DNA from: Annulohypoxylon bovei var. microspora
Lineage: Eukaryota; Ascomycota; Sordariomycetes; Xylariales; Hypoxylaceae
Length of the DNA stretch: 64,000 nt
Assembly (NCBI GenBank): GCA_022836615.1
Contig: MU405222.1
Span: 1-64,000, forward strand
Direction: 5' to 3'
The stretch's first letter is position 1. Every line of letters begins with the position of its first letter. The translations under genes were made by a program, and so were the position numbers. Under the pieces are notes generated by a model. That model searched no databases. It saw only the letters and a program-made list of their open reading frames with translations, and was not told the origin of the DNA. Shown piece by piece: positions 40,005-52,739 of this stretch.

Positions 40005-43000
40005 TCGCACACCGGGGCTGCAACGTCGGTTGTGCCTGGGACCTTGCAGCACGCATAGGTAGATCATTCGATCGATCGATCATATAGGTAATTCAAAACG
40101 GAAAAGAAGCGAGGTGTCAAGGTATATTATGAATGGGCATGGGAATCGAGGGGGAAAAGAGTATCTACGAGTTTTATTTGGGGCTGAGCGTACAGCTTTA
40201 TCCGTAGTAATGTTAAACATTAATCACTTGAATGACAAATGGTTCACCGCCTTACGTTTTATGTGGTGACATGGAAGTTAGCCCACGAACTATCGACTCG
40301 ATGATACTAAATCTTCTGGGGTCCCTAGTAGTGGCGATGGGTTAGGGTTATCATCGGTTAGACTTTTCAATAATCCTAGCATAGGCTATAGCCTGGTGGC
40401 GATTTAAATATGTAGAGTAATAGACTTCAATGAATGAGCGATTAGGTGTGTATCGTGTATAATATCAAAAACGAAATAGTTCTAGGTTAGTCAGTCAACT
40501 TTCCTAATATATATTTCAACACATAACTACCTACCTACCTACCTACCTAGGCAATGGTTTAAAGCCGAGTTAGCTGCTTTCAAACTTCATGCTATATAGG
40601 TAGAAGAACACTTGCCTTCTCGGCTTACCTACACCGTCCTACTTAGAGCCACTACTACCTAGGGTTGTCTGGGCGGTTGTATGTCTGTTATTTTATGCTC
40701 CTGGTTCTTGTATAGCAGACAGCAGGATAGAGGTGTATAGCGATTTCCCATATCGAGGCTTTTTTTAGTTGTCGTTGGTCTAATGGTGGTTGTGAAACAC
40801 CTCGTCCTCTAAAGTTACCCATCTATAGTAGCGCTGATGGTAAAAGATAATCGATGATCATGGGTATTGATATTATATGAGAAGTAGATGCGGGTGAGTT
40901 CTGTACCTGTTGTCGCCCACCAGTTAGTTTTACAGTCTTCACATGTTGATACCTACTCAATATTCAACATTTGGGAAGAAGGTAACTGACGAAGTTGACT
41001 CCCGTAGGTTCTATGGGGGAGAGGCCCTTGGTTTTTGATTTTCCTCATGTTAATGATGGCATGTAAGAGTAATCTTACGAGTTATGAAGAAACAAGATGG
41101 TTTCTGCATAGAATCAGGGTCGTCTCCTAGTTGACTTGCTCGTAAGTGTTTATGATCTCGACATGTGACATTCGGCGTGAGGGGGGATTGAAAGACCCCC
41201 CTCGCGTACCTTGCGATCCAGACCACGCACATAGACTTAGCAACAAAATGAAGATATCTTGATCGTGTCTGAAGAACGTAACAAGTGCCTATAGATTTCT
41301 AAGTGGGATTCAGGTAGCAAATTCTAGAACAGTGAATTTGACATTGGGCCGATTTCGCTCTTAAGGCCGCTACGTGAAGAGGGATTAGTGCGCTTAATAG
41401 AAACAGAAAATCGATTTAACTTTATTATGTTTGGTTGAGACAAAACCCACCTAGCGCAAGCAAGGACGATGGAATCGTGATATGTATGTAATCCTCGAAT
41501 AGCGGTAAATATTCTCCTAGCCTATGTCCCGAAGTGATAACAACCATGGAAGCTTTAGGCAAATCTGAGTCTCGTTGGCTATCACAGAAGTGGGCTCTCT
41601 GTAGGGTATATATGTGGTTCTTGCCCAAATAGTAATTGGTTGCTTTCGCGTGAAGTTATGAGCCTGACCCTCGTGAGGGTTGCTGCCATTTGAAACATAG
41701 GTGTGAGATACCTAGGCTAGCACGTGGGGTGACATACTACCTTCCGTGAATGCGTTTAGGATTGTTGAGGTTTTCATAAATTGAAAATCATTATCAACTA
41801 CCTAGGTAAATGGTATGCGATAATGGTTCCGATCATATTTCTTGCTTGTTGAGATCATCGCTGCAGAGGGGCGGCTGACCGCCTTCGAGGGGCTTTCCTA
41901 TTCTTCCCCCCCTTGGTAGTATGACGTTTTTTTGATAAACCGGTGAGTGGAAACCGAAAATCAAGGACGATCTAGGATTCTTGATGGCTTGATTTGGTGA
42001 ATGTTGTGGTGCTCTTCAGATGTCTCAAGTTTCCTCAAACTTTCGGGTTTTTGATAGTTAGAGTAGGTAGCTTTAAACTTCGCCCATACGTGATTCTATC
42101 GTGGAGGGTGTAATATCGTAGCTATTGGTCTCTTAGTTCAAATATTGTTGTTGAAGTGGTAAGATCTAGAATGCAGGACCATGTGGAGTAGAGATCTAGA
42201 ACCCTGGAAGTATATTCACTTGATTTTAAGATTCATCATGTACATACATGATGAAGTACATAAGGTGAAGCTACGATCTAGGAAGTATGTATCTCGAACG
42301 CAAAAAAGGAATGGCAGGAAAGGGAAAGAGGTGTTTCCTAACTCGGATCCCCTAGTAAAATTTATCGATACTGATTGGTCAGTTGTTGAAGATCACTTTG
42401 CGGGGTCCTTAAACTCACCATTTGATTTGCTGCGGATAGTCCCGGTGGAAGAACGTTACTCTAAAAAGAGAAAGAAGTGTCGTCATTTTACATACACTAC
42501 AAATCTTACAATTACGCACTATACATATTAATCTTCAATATTGTGAAAAGCTACCTTACTTAAAACTCAGTCAATATCGGCCATTTTCAACTTGAAAGAA
42601 TTAGGTAGCTTTTCTATTTTCTTAATTCCCAAGGCACTGTTTGACTCACATGTGGATATCATTAGCTTCCACTTGGCGTATTGCCGCCGGATGGAGCGCT
42701 AATGAATCTTGGTTGAGTCTCTCTATTGCTGCCAGCGAGGTTAGTTGGCCCCTCATCTCTGGCTTAGTCTGAATATTAACATAATTCTCAAAGTGGATAG
42801 TAGCTTTGGCGAAGAAGCTATGGGCTGTCGCGGCACCGTGCATGTCATGATCCACTTCCCCCAACTTAGACCGTATCTTCGTGGGTTATCGTATCTACTT
42901 CCGCCATATATGGCTGTACATGTATTTGAACTGTGGATGCGACCATTTATTTCTATTGTTTCGTTAGGTAGGGATGCAGAATTCGAGATTATAAAGGACC

Positions 43001-43511
43001 AATTGAAGTTTAACAACAACTGATAGAAAATTTTTCTATACGAGCTAACAATGCGTACGCAAGTATGCCTGGCCTCTGAAGCTTTGAAGTACATAATAAT
43101 CTGGGGACTAAAGTCGAGACCAAGGTAACCTTGTCTTGGAGGTAACGCTAGCGTCGCATTTTCCATGAACTCTCTTTCGATTTTGTTGTGGGAAGGGAAG
43201 GTTCCTACTAAATAAAGCTTGGTTAAAAGAAACAACACCGCCTTTACAACTTTACCTAGCTACCCAAGTATTTCTTCGATGCAAATATAACATAACTTAT
43301 TTTACCATCACTTACATCTTTTCTCGCCAAACCCAGCTTTCTTCTCGCTTTTCCACAAAGCTATTGCTATTTCTATCCCCAATATACAGATAGCTTGTTG
43401 TGTCCTAAATTCTCATTAGGATACATCAGTCGTATATTCACCCATCTACATTATTTACCCCTCTCGGTGGCATTCGAGTTCTCGTGATCTCATCGACACT
43501 CCTTGCACACG
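40005..43511. other. Long intergenic region, CDF transporter / glycogenin
   Basis: 3.5 kb with no recognised gene. It contains an ACCT tandem repeat at 40527-40550, a G6/C6 hairpin at about 41175-41206, and many short random ORFs. Minus-strand 42864-42646 has a mildly protein-like frame (KATIHFENYVNIQTKPEMRGQ) that I cannot extend into a gene. Confidence 0.5.
40527..40550 (+). repeat. ACCT tetranucleotide tandem repeat
   Basis: CTACCTACCTACC-type run, the longest instance of a motif scattered through most intergenic regions of the window. Confidence 0.85.
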
Positions 43512-45712
43512 ATGGCTGTGCAAGGCGGAGGAGCGGAGGAGGACGTGTACGCCACGGTTCGTGGGACCTAGACACAGTCTTAGATTTTTAATATGGCAGC
43601 TAATATATGCGTATCTATAGCTTCTCTTAAGTGACACATATTTACCTGGTATGTTCCACAGCTTCGGACTTGTTTCGGCAAACTTTCTAACCTCTCTCAA
43701 GGTGCTCTGGTGCTTGCGCACTCTCTACGAGATGCCGGAACCACCAAGAAGCTGGCAGTCCTGGTCACGCTGGACACTGTATCGGCCGAAGTTATAACGG
43801 AGCTCAAGGCAAGCTTACCATTTACTTCGCACCTAAGACTTATACCCGACTAACTCAATTGACTAGAACGTGTATGACCATGTCATTCCAGTCAGCCGAT
43901 TAACCAATTCGGAACCCACAAACCTACATCTGATGAACCGAGCCGACTTACACTCCGCCTATACCAAGATCACCCTATGGAGACAGACTCAGTTCCGAAA
44001 GATCGTCTACATAGATAGCGATGTTGTCGCTTATGAAGCTCCGGATGAGCTCTTCGACATAACACACCCCTTCTCGGCAGCTCCAGATATTGGATGGCCG
44101 GATCTCTTCAACACGGGTGTCATGGTTCTGACTCCGAACATGGAGGACTACCAAGCTATGGCAGCAATGGCGGAGCAGAATACCTCGTTTGACGGAGCTG
44201 ATCAGGGTCTTATCAACATGCACTTCAAAAACAACTATAATCGCCTCAGCTTTGCCTACAACGTCACACCCTCTGGCCACTACCAGTATGTTCCTGCCTA
44301 TCGCCATTTCCAGTCCAATATCAAGATGGTTCACTTTATCGGCCCCGAAAAGCCGTGGTTCAGGGGAAGACGCGCCAGCACTGGAAGCTCGCCCTATGAC
44401 GAAATGGTTGGTAGATGGTGGGCTGTTTACGACAAACATTATGTAAGTTCCCTATTGATATTTAATCTATATCACTATGTCGAATCTTTGGCTTACCATA
44501 CATAGAACTCGACATCGACATCATCAGTTCCAGGCGGTACTAAATCAGGGTCGGAATTGGTGCAGTATTTCACCCAAGGAGAATACCAATATCGTCATCA
44601 GGGTGCCACCACTATAGGCTCGTCTTCTCATACCAGCGAAGGGCAGAAAGAGTCGTCGCACCAGCATACGCAAAGGTCAGTTCATTGTTTTTGGCTTTTA
44701 CAGATAATTAAAGAGCTAACTAGATAATAGGCAACCTCTTCCTAGAACGGAAACTGGATATGATACGCCAGATGATTTTGTTCCGTTCTTTGATCCAGAC
44801 CTACCGAAGCCTATATTCCCCTGGGAAGCTCATCGATCACGACCATCTCGCGTATTTCCCGATGAATACCCCAGCCGCAGACAGTCCATAATCAGTATCC
44901 CAGAAACGGTTACAGACGCGACCTCTGTCGCGGATACATATACGGTAGAACAGGCGAGCGGGCCATCTACCCCAACTATGCACGCCATGTCCGTAGACAC
45001 ATGGTCCTCGTTTACACTGACTAATGCTTGGGACGAAGTACCTGAGATTGAGCGCTACGTCGAGAAGATACAGCAACATCGACGTAGACGGAGCATCAAA
45101 TCTCCAGGTCCGCCAGCGGTATACGGTGAGGAGGCAGAAATTCCCCACCGCCGGCGGCAAGGAAGCAAGGTTACCGATTTCCCTAGTGAAACTGAGCGTC
45201 CTAGCCTTCCGGTTACCCCGGCACCCATCCACCCCGCCGGTTCTGACAACCCGCTACTGCCGGCCGCGGAGGGAGTGCCGGGGCAGGCGGAATGGGTATG
45301 TTCGCACGGAAGACGTTGGGCTCCTGCAGACTGCCTTTGCGATTTGACTAACATACTACGCTATCATAAGGATCCTGTGGTCCAGCTTCAAAAATTGGCT
45401 AAGCTGCAGTCTGAGGCACTGCTGCAAAAGCTCGGAAGCGGGGATCCAGATAGCAATGATTTGTCTTCTAGGCCTTCCGAGTTGGCAACCTATGTTGCGC
45501 AAACTCCCCACTTCTTTAGTCCGCAGCCATTGAAAGGCGATGTCAACTCAGCTACATTTTACGGCTCTGAGTACGAGGCGACTCCTAGTATAGCTTCGAC
45601 CCAAGACACCATGGTAGGAGACATACTAGAACCCAGCTATACAGGTCCTGGGGCTGCATTTGAGAAGGGCGAGAACCTGCCTACCCACCCCATGAATCCC
45701 TACTCAGCTTAA
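43512..45712 (+). CDS. Glycogenin, self-glucosylating primer of glycogen synthesis
   Basis: GT8 glucosyltransferase that builds the first glucose chain on itself using UDP-glucose, then binds glycogen synthase in the cytosol. Six exons: 43512-43556, 43621-43648 (28 nt), 43702-43808, 43867-44442, 44506-44675 and 44731-45712, giving 635 aa. The joined N-terminus runs VYATLLLSDTYLPGALVLAHSLRDAGT, as in family members. The metal-binding DxD is DSD at 110-112 in YIDSDVVAY. FNTGVMVLTPN, DGADQGLINM and HFIGPEKPW are conserved. The C-terminal half is a low-complexity linker with FPWE and EYPSRRQS. Intron 3 starts GC (AAG/GCAAGC). A second copy of the C-terminal EPSYTGPGAAFEKG motif lies past the stop in another frame. 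Confidence 0.93.
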
Positions 45713-46895
45713 TGCAACAGCGAAAGCTCCGGCTATACCTGAACCGAGCTATACTAGCTCCGGACCCGCGTTTGCGAAGGGCGATTTTACCCCCGTGGGG
45801 GAAGAAGTCCACTGAGCTATAGGACAATCGACTTTAAATTTTGGCCTAGCTTGATAGGGCTTTCATGTTTGCCGACGAACTTGAACAGAATGACCGGTTG
45901 ATGCCTCTCGAAGGAGGACTATGGATATTGTTGGCGGGTTATAGGCTAGGGGCTGTTTGGCGTTTGTGGAGGAATGGCCCAGTGATGCGAGGGACGACTC
46001 ACCAAAGGGTTTTTGATACAGAACCCAATACTACTACTACACGACTTACTTTTCTTGCTTCCGAACTGGATACCTGACCGGAAGGTAGGCAGACAACAAT
46101 TATGGCTTTTACTTCTCCGATCATGCCTCCAAGTTCAACACGTTGGTTTCGTGTTTGTTTGTGCCAGGACTTGTGAAGCTCCTTTTCTTATCCCGTCATT
46201 TTGAGGCTCGCCTACCTATTTTCTAGGACCTCTCATTTCATTTATTTTCTCGTTCCCCGACTTCTTGCACAGAATACTACATTTGCATCAATACCACGTA
46301 TCAAAAAAGCAGTGAAATTTGTTGCACATATTGTAGCATACTTGCATAGCATAAGGCTAGCGTGGAGCGAGCATCATTTCCTTTCTATTCTAATGATTGG
46401 TGGACTCGGACAGCACATGAGGAAATTTGTACGGGCATGTATATATGATATATTATCACATATTTATCTTATTGAGAAGACTGGATATATCAATCTTTGA
46501 TTTATTCTTAGTATCTGAAGCCGGTGATGAGCCCATTGATGGATATAAGTCACATACACAGGTAGTTTTTATAGGTGTTATGTTGCGCTGACTGCTAGGA
46601 CGCGTCCCCGATGGCCTGTGCCCACCTTGATGGCTTCTCTGGCGTCGTCTTTGCGCATTCAGTATGAATATGCACAGCTAAGTATGTAGGTAACTTGTCC
46701 AAAACTCAATTTTCTGCTGTCCAAGTTCAACGCCAGAGTACCATCTTATGACTGAGGCGCTAACTGAGCGAGACGAAATCCAGCCCGGGCCCCTTAAATC
46801 GGCGAAGGCCTGGAGAAATGAGTATTACCTAGATCATAGACCGGAACGTCGCGAAGCCGATTACCAAATCTCAATTCTACAATCGGCTTATATCC
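45713..46895. other. Convergent intergenic region, glycogenin / methyltransferase
   Basis: 1.2 kb holding both 3' UTRs. The first 80 bases carry an out-of-frame copy of the glycogenin tail motif. No other gene was seen. Confidence 0.5.
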
Positions 46896-47804
46896 TCATC
46901 CCTCAACCCCCGCCGCAGTACGTCGCAGCACGCCGACGACCAGCCAGCGCTTCCGCTCGCTGATGTCCTCCTGGCCGCGGTCCCAGACCCATTCGCGCTC
47001 GACGCCGTCGCAGTCGCGCTCCCAAAGGCTTTCGATCTCGAGCCCGGCCGCGGCGAGCGCGTCGGACTCGAAGAACCCGCGCATCTTGGCACGCCCGGTG
47101 TGGAACCCCGCCACGACCCAGGCCCTCGCGGACGAGGAGGAGTCTTTGAGGAACCAGGCGACGGACTGGTGCAGGTTCGCGTGCTGCCACGGCATCCACA
47201 GGCAGTCACACACGAACACACGGTCGAAGCGGCCCCGGTGCGCCGTCGCGAACGGCGTCGACAGCTCGCCCCAGCTGTGCCCCTCGACTGTGACGGGTGC
47301 GAGGGTGCCCCGCGGCGAGCACTCCGGCTTCGCGTTCGCCGCGACGTTGTTGCGCAGGGTGTCTAGGACTGCGGCGGACGGGTAGTCCGTCACGACTACG
47401 TCCTTTGCGCCGAGTAGCGCGGCCATCAGGCTCGGCAGCGCGGTGCCGGCGCCCAGCTCCAGACACGCGAGCCCCGCGACGTCGAAGTCGGACGCCCGGA
47501 GCTTACTTACACCTATGTCCAGACCTAGACCTAAGCAGCCGGCCTCGACGAGCTCGGCGAGCAGCAGGCTCGAGTTCCACAGGTAGTGGGAGAAGAGGCT
47601 GCGGTCGGACTCGCCGCGCGGGTCGCCGAGGGCGATGCGCAGGGGCCGGGGCAGGTGCGGCGAGGCGTAGGCCAGCGCGTGGTCCGCGTCCCCGTGCTGG
47701 TTCGTCACGTCGTCCGGGAAGATGACGCCCAGCGCCGAGCTCAGCAGGTCCTCGGGCTCCGAGGTCGACGGCTCCTGCGCGGAGATGCGGCTCGTGAGCG
47801 CCAT
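46896..47804 (-). CDS. efm7: EFM7/NNT1-type protein N-methyltransferase
   Basis: S-adenosylmethionine-dependent seven-beta-strand methyltransferase of METTL16-unrelated family 16 (NNT1); the yeast member modifies the N-terminus and Lys2 of elongation factor 1A in the cytosol. Single exon, 302 aa, near family length. Motif I is LELGAGTALPSL at about 114-125, followed by the acidic loop VVTDYPS. VFVCDCLWMPWQHANL is the post-I/II motif and holds the family's D-x-LW signature. SHYLWNSSLLLAE is the conserved N-terminal segment for cofactor access. Coding sequence is very G+C-rich relative to flanks. It was formerly called nicotinamide N-methyltransferase in fungal annotation; the protein substrate is inferred. 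Confidence 0.9.
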   Translation of the reverse strand: MALTSRISAQEPSTSEPEDLLSSALGVIFPDDVTNQHGDADHALAYASPHLPRPLRIALGDPRGESDRSLFSHYLWNSSLLLAELVEAGCLGLGLDIGVSKLRASDFDVAGLACLELGAGTALPSLMAALLGAKDVVVTDYPSAAVLDTLRNNVAANAKPECSPRGTLAPVTVEGHSWGELSTPFATAHRGRFDRVFVCDCLWMPWQHANLHQSVAWFLKDSSSSARAWVVAGFHTGRAKMRGFFESDALAAAGLEIESLWERDCDGVEREWVWDRGQEDISERKRWLVVGVLRRTAAGVEG

Positions 47805-50608
47805 TGCATATACGCGAAGTGCGGTACCTACTAGGTATGTGCGTAGGCACTCTATCCTTGGCAGGCTTGAGAAAGCGAGGGGAGGGGAGGGGGGGGAAGT
47901 GGCAAGGATGAGATTTTTTTTTTTTTTTTTGGTGCGTGATTGAGGCTCAAGCCAGGGATTCTCGGGTTCGGGTTCCTCGTATGAGCACCGGAGTGGTGTG
48001 GATTACAGGCCTATTTAGGTTCCTAGGAGGCCTAGGGTAGGGGCTGGGATTGGGCTGCAAAGTGCGGAAATAGTTCAATATCTCTCTCGGCCGGGTGGAG
48101 AATTAGGCTAGGCATCCTGGTGTAAGACCTAGGTACCCAAGACGCCCTAACACGCAGCGCTAGAGGGTACTATGGTACTTGTATATGATAGTTCCGGGGG
48201 AAGTATAGAAAACGGAAAAGAATCCGTTCCATACCTCCCGGCGCGGAAAGAAGCTAGAGAGAAGTAAGGAGGGAGGGGACCTCCTAGACAAACGCCACAA
48301 CTACCACCTCCCCGCAACTTTAAAATAGAAAGGGGAAGAAGAATAAGAAGAGAAAAAGCAAAAAAGGAAGGAAAAGCAAAAAGAAAAGCACTAGGAAGGA
48401 AAAAGGAATAAAAATAGAGGATACGGGAAAAAAACGACCGGCGAGAATGTGGTGCGACAGTGTCAAGATGACCATCGACACAAACGGTACGCCTAGACGC
48501 GCCCGCAGCGATACAGAAATGCAGGATACGTATATACCGCAACCTCGACGACGCTAGACGGCGTGTGGCGCGCATGCACGCCTACGGCGCGGCCGGCGAT
48601 ACTTACATAGGTCGAGGGATGGGAGCAGACGACGGTGGTGGTGTTGTGGACAGTGGACAGTGGACGTATGTACATTTGCGTATAGAGGGGCCGTGTTTCG
48701 GATTGATCTCTGTATGATTCGCTTGTTTGAAGACCCAAGGAAAAGCCCAGCGGGGATCTTTGACGACTAGGGCTCCTGTCGGCTTGATGGCTTGACGCCT
48801 TTTACTATGGTAGCCTCTTGCTTAGCTTCACGTACCTAATATGTCGTATATATCGTGTTTGATAGGATGGGCAAAGTATGCGGAGGTGATATGGTGGCTT
48901 TTCTATGACAATATCATTGCCCATATTAGGTAATCTCAAGTGCGTGCGTGCCGCACATCCAGTCCCATTCATACGCATAAAGAGGAGATATTGTAGGACG
49001 TAGATATAATCGTAAGATATAGCACGGTTATACACGAAAAGTACCATCCCTATGAGTTTACGTACGGGTGTACAAGCAGCTCGAAGTTACGTTATGCTTG
49101 CTCGATGCAAATAAGATGCTGCGCCCCTTCACCGCTTAAGAAAAAAACCCCAACCTTCCTGATTGGGCAGACAGGCGGACCGTAGCTGTTTAGTACGGTA
49201 GGGCAAAACTGTCAATTTAGCTCCCCCCTCCTACCTTGCCCACCAACCACATGCCGTCACCCCGGCATACACGTGGTAGCGGGTGCTGCGCCCTCAGGCA
49301 TGTATGTAGGTATTTGCGCGGTGCTTGCCTGCACGAAACGGTAATCCCCAAGCCACGGCCTTCCAAGACGCGGGAAAGAGAAGAAGAAGAAAAAAAAGGG
49401 GGGAGGCCTCTACATCGGGTCGCGACTGCATCGCATCGTCTACAACTAGACACCTTGGAAAGAGTGGCGCGCGCGCGCGCTTCTTTCTCCTAAGGCACTG
49501 TACCTATGTAGTAGTAGAGTATGCTGCCCACTTTGTCAGCATGACAGCATTAACCGCACCCCATCCAATTGCGGTGGCACCTCTCCATCCATCATGCTAC
49601 ATGTTGTTCTCCATTCTCCAATCTGCCATTATCCGTCCCCATCTCGTCAGTGGCCGCACGCGCTGCAGCCGCGACCATCTAGGCAATGAGATGTGCCGTT
49701 TCAGCTTGCATATACACGCGCATGGAGATGCGGTCAGTTAGACCTCCTGTGGTTTCAGGCAGGGAAAAGGAGGATTTGTTGGAGAGAAGAGGGAGGGGTT
49801 TCGCTGGATATGTAACTGATTCCTTGCGTTTCCCAATCGGAATGCGTCAAGTGACTTCTTACTACTTGATGTACATAAGCTATGTGTCCAGGTAGGTAGT
49901 TACATAGGTGTATTGAATCTATGTAAGTAGCTGATGCGTAGTTGACGTGCTCCAGGATACGTCAAGATCCGAGATACACATCGAGATTTGGGGGTGCAAT
50001 GGCCCGATACGGCAATTGCTCGATACCTCAGCTAGCAAGATCTTATCCGAAAACCTCTAAGTAGAATCGTCTCAGCTACCTTTAGATTCAAGCCTGAGCC
50101 CGTTACGGATCATCAGTTAGTTGATCGGAGAACTTGAAGATTCTCGTATCACATGCACGCATATAGTGTAACGTCAAGCAAAGGAGCGGTCAAGTGAAGA
50201 GCGGCAGAAGCATTGGTAGGTATTTCTCTATTCAAGAACAATGCCGAAGTCATCTTCGGTATTTGCAACGCCGTTATGGACGTAAAAATAAACAGGGTAT
50301 CGATACAGGTCATCAACTACAAAATATACCAGAGATGAAAAAAGGCCCCAGCCCGTTATTGGGGCCGCCAGAGATGGTCTTCCTCGAGACGCTTTCGTCT
50401 CCCCTTCTATAGATCGCCGGTAGGCCTCCTCCTCCGACGGGAAAATAAAGGAAAACCCCTTACAGGTTTTTGTTGTATGCCCATTAAAGTATTCCCAATG
50501 TACAATAGACCTTGCGCCAGTCATGCTATCCCATTCTTCGTCTCAGTCGTCATGAAATGCTGTAGTATATCGATACAATAGTATGATTATGTGATATATA
50601 CGCCTCGA
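47805..50608. other. Long intergenic region with purine tract and T run
   Basis: 2.8 kb with no recognised gene. It holds a T17 run at 47914-47930, a strongly purine-rich stretch at about 48320-48435, a GC dinucleotide run at 49467-49480, and a GGCCCCA hairpin at about 50344-50367. The methyltransferase promoter must lie at its left end. Confidence 0.5.
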
Positions 50609-52739
50609 TTAGCGGTGCTGGTTGTATTCCAGCATACGTTTCATGTCTTCCTCGGTCGGGTCATCTGATATCCAGAGTCCCTTCTCCTCATCGGTGGCGC
50701 TGAGGAAGCCCTCGGCACGCCTCATCGTGTTGACGTCGAGGTCCGTCACGTACGACTTGCCGTCGGATAGCTTTAGGCGAACCTCGTGTTCGGTGGAGAG
50801 CATCATGTCATCCTTGGCCAATCGGCGGGGGCCGTCGAAAACGGCCATTACCCGCTTCTTCATCGTCATCTGACCCTTGTCGAATCCCCACGAGGACGGG
50901 TACTCGCGTCGGTTCTTGCGGCTCTTGCTCTTACCCGTCAACGGCATGCCGCCTCGCGAATGCGTCATGCCCCTCGACTTCTGGACGCCGTTGGCCGGGT
51001 TCCCCTTCTTCTTTGTCGGCGAGGTGAGCTTCCTTGACTTGAAATCTTCGTCCGCGGCGTCGTCCTCCTCGCCCATCTCCTCGTCCTCTTCATCATCCGA
51101 GTTTGAGACAGTTTGCGTAGTGAGGGGAAGTTGGTTCTTCTCTAGGGTCTGGTGAACGTCCTCGTCGTTTTCTACCTCGGCCAGTCGCTTGGCGTTGATA
51201 GCTTCCGCGGGGTCTTCTTGTTGAACAATGCGCAACACACAGTCGTCCAAATGCTCGTAGAAGTCCTGGGCGCTGGAGAATGTGGCTGAACATGTCGAAC
51301 ACTTGCCCGTAGCGTCCGGAGGATAACCAGTCAACTTCTTGCCGCTGTTCGCCGCGTTTGCAGCCTTCTTCCTGCTGTTAGGAGGAGTCTGCTCCACGTT
51401 ATGGACGGCCGTTAGATGCCTCTTGAAGACATCCGCTCGGTTGAACGACTTCTCGGCCGCCGAACCAGACCCAGGGCAGAAACCACACACCATAGTACCC
51501 TTATAATGAGTCAATGTGTGTCGGTTCTTGTCATATTTACGAGCAAAACCCTTAACGTGGTAATCGCACGTCTGAATGGGGCACTTTTCAGGCCGCTCAT
51601 TCTGGTGGGTTAGCATATGCGCCTTGAGGTCCTTGAAGACCTTGCCGCAGTCTGGGTGAGGACATCTTTGCTTCTTCTCAGATTCGTCACTGTTGTACGC
51701 GTAATCGTGAGATCCGTGCGATTGGTAAGAAGAGAGGCTCTGCCGCCTCGGTGCTGGAGGAGGCGCTTGGAAAGGGCTGTACTGCTGGTAGCTGTGCATG
51801 TACGGAGATTGGCTTCCGTTGCGCATTGCTGGCGCTGGCGACGCGGGACCAGAGAGGGCAGGTGAATTAGGGTAATGGTTTTGAGGAGAGAAGCTATTTT
51901 GTTCGTATCCCTGTAACGGCGGGGCCATCGGAGGACCGCGGATGTCGGGATGTATCATGGAAGGATCTAACGAGCTTACGGTCAGCGAAACTAAGTTCCC
52001 ACTATAATTTTTAGATTAAGGAAATGACAAGATTTGTGTTCTCCTTCCTCAAACATTGGCTGTGCAGTGGCATTGACGTTAACATGTGATGAGAAGTGAC
52101 TTAGCATCAATCTCAACGTCGTCATCATCAATATCATCAATGTCGCAAATACACACTGAGAAAGGCCGCGGCTTAAAGGTGTGAAACATCTTAAAATGAG
52201 ACCCGCGCCAACTCACCAACAAAACCACCAGCTTGTTTGTCAAAAGTCATGCTGAATTCTTCCATACCTGAACCGGAGAAGGCATTGTACTCAGTTCCTG
52301 TCAAGTAATCACTCGACCCAACAATGCCGGGGTGTACGCCAAGCGCGTTTGCTTGGTACTCGGGACAGAATGCCAATTGACCGTGATTGGAGCTGGGCGA
52401 CCCGACTGTCGATGATGCTGCTGAAGGAGCTGATGCGGTTGAGAGGTTCGAGGGCGGTACCGGTATCTCACTGTCGTCAGCGAATATACCGGGTGACGCT
52501 CTGTTGTACATGAAGTGTTGCGCGTTCGCGTATGTCGGGTCGACTTCGAATCCAGAGGTGTGCGGGAAGTCATCCTGTACGCTTCGCGGTATACCACCGA
52601 AACCGTTTGGGCTCATGTGCATGTCCAGCGGTGGTGAGGCGTAGCCGGTGTGGTGGGTGTGGTGAGATTCGGGGTAGAGCATGAAATCCTGCTCTTGCCT
52701 GGGAAACATGCTGTAGGATGGGTGGTCGACCATTGCCAT
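50609..52739 (-). CDS. C2H2 zinc-finger transcription factor
   Basis: Predicted nuclear DNA-binding regulator, 626 aa. Two exons, 52739-52217 and 51966-50609, flank a 250-nt intron (GTGAGT donor, GTTAG acceptor); joining gives GGFVDPSMIHPDIRG. The start at 52739 (MAMVDHPSYSMF) is the first ATG in frame. The N-terminal 270 residues are His/Ser/Pro/Gln-rich, probably an activation region. Zinc fingers begin at about 276: C-x4-C-x9-H-x3-H (CPHPDCGKVF), C-x4-C-x15-H-x3-H, and C-x2-C ... H-x4-H ending near 367. A C2HC-like CSTC ... H ... C follows at about 395. An acidic stretch (DDEEDEEMGEEDD) and a conserved-looking tail (YPSSWGFDKGQMTMKKRVMAVFDGPRR) complete it. I do not recognise the orthologue. 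Confidence 0.88.

Noticed and set aside
40340..40355. GGGTTAGGG resembling a telomere repeat
   Set aside because: Single occurrence in internal DNA with no tandem array.
42753..43238. 161-codon minus-strand ORF and overlapping 72-codon ORF (42646-42864)
   Set aside because: The smaller one reads somewhat protein-like, but neither has a recognisable motif, splice extension or consistent frame.
48147..48575. 142-codon minus-strand ORF
   Set aside because: It is a product of the purine-rich tract (Phe/Leu/Ser runs); no family resemblance.
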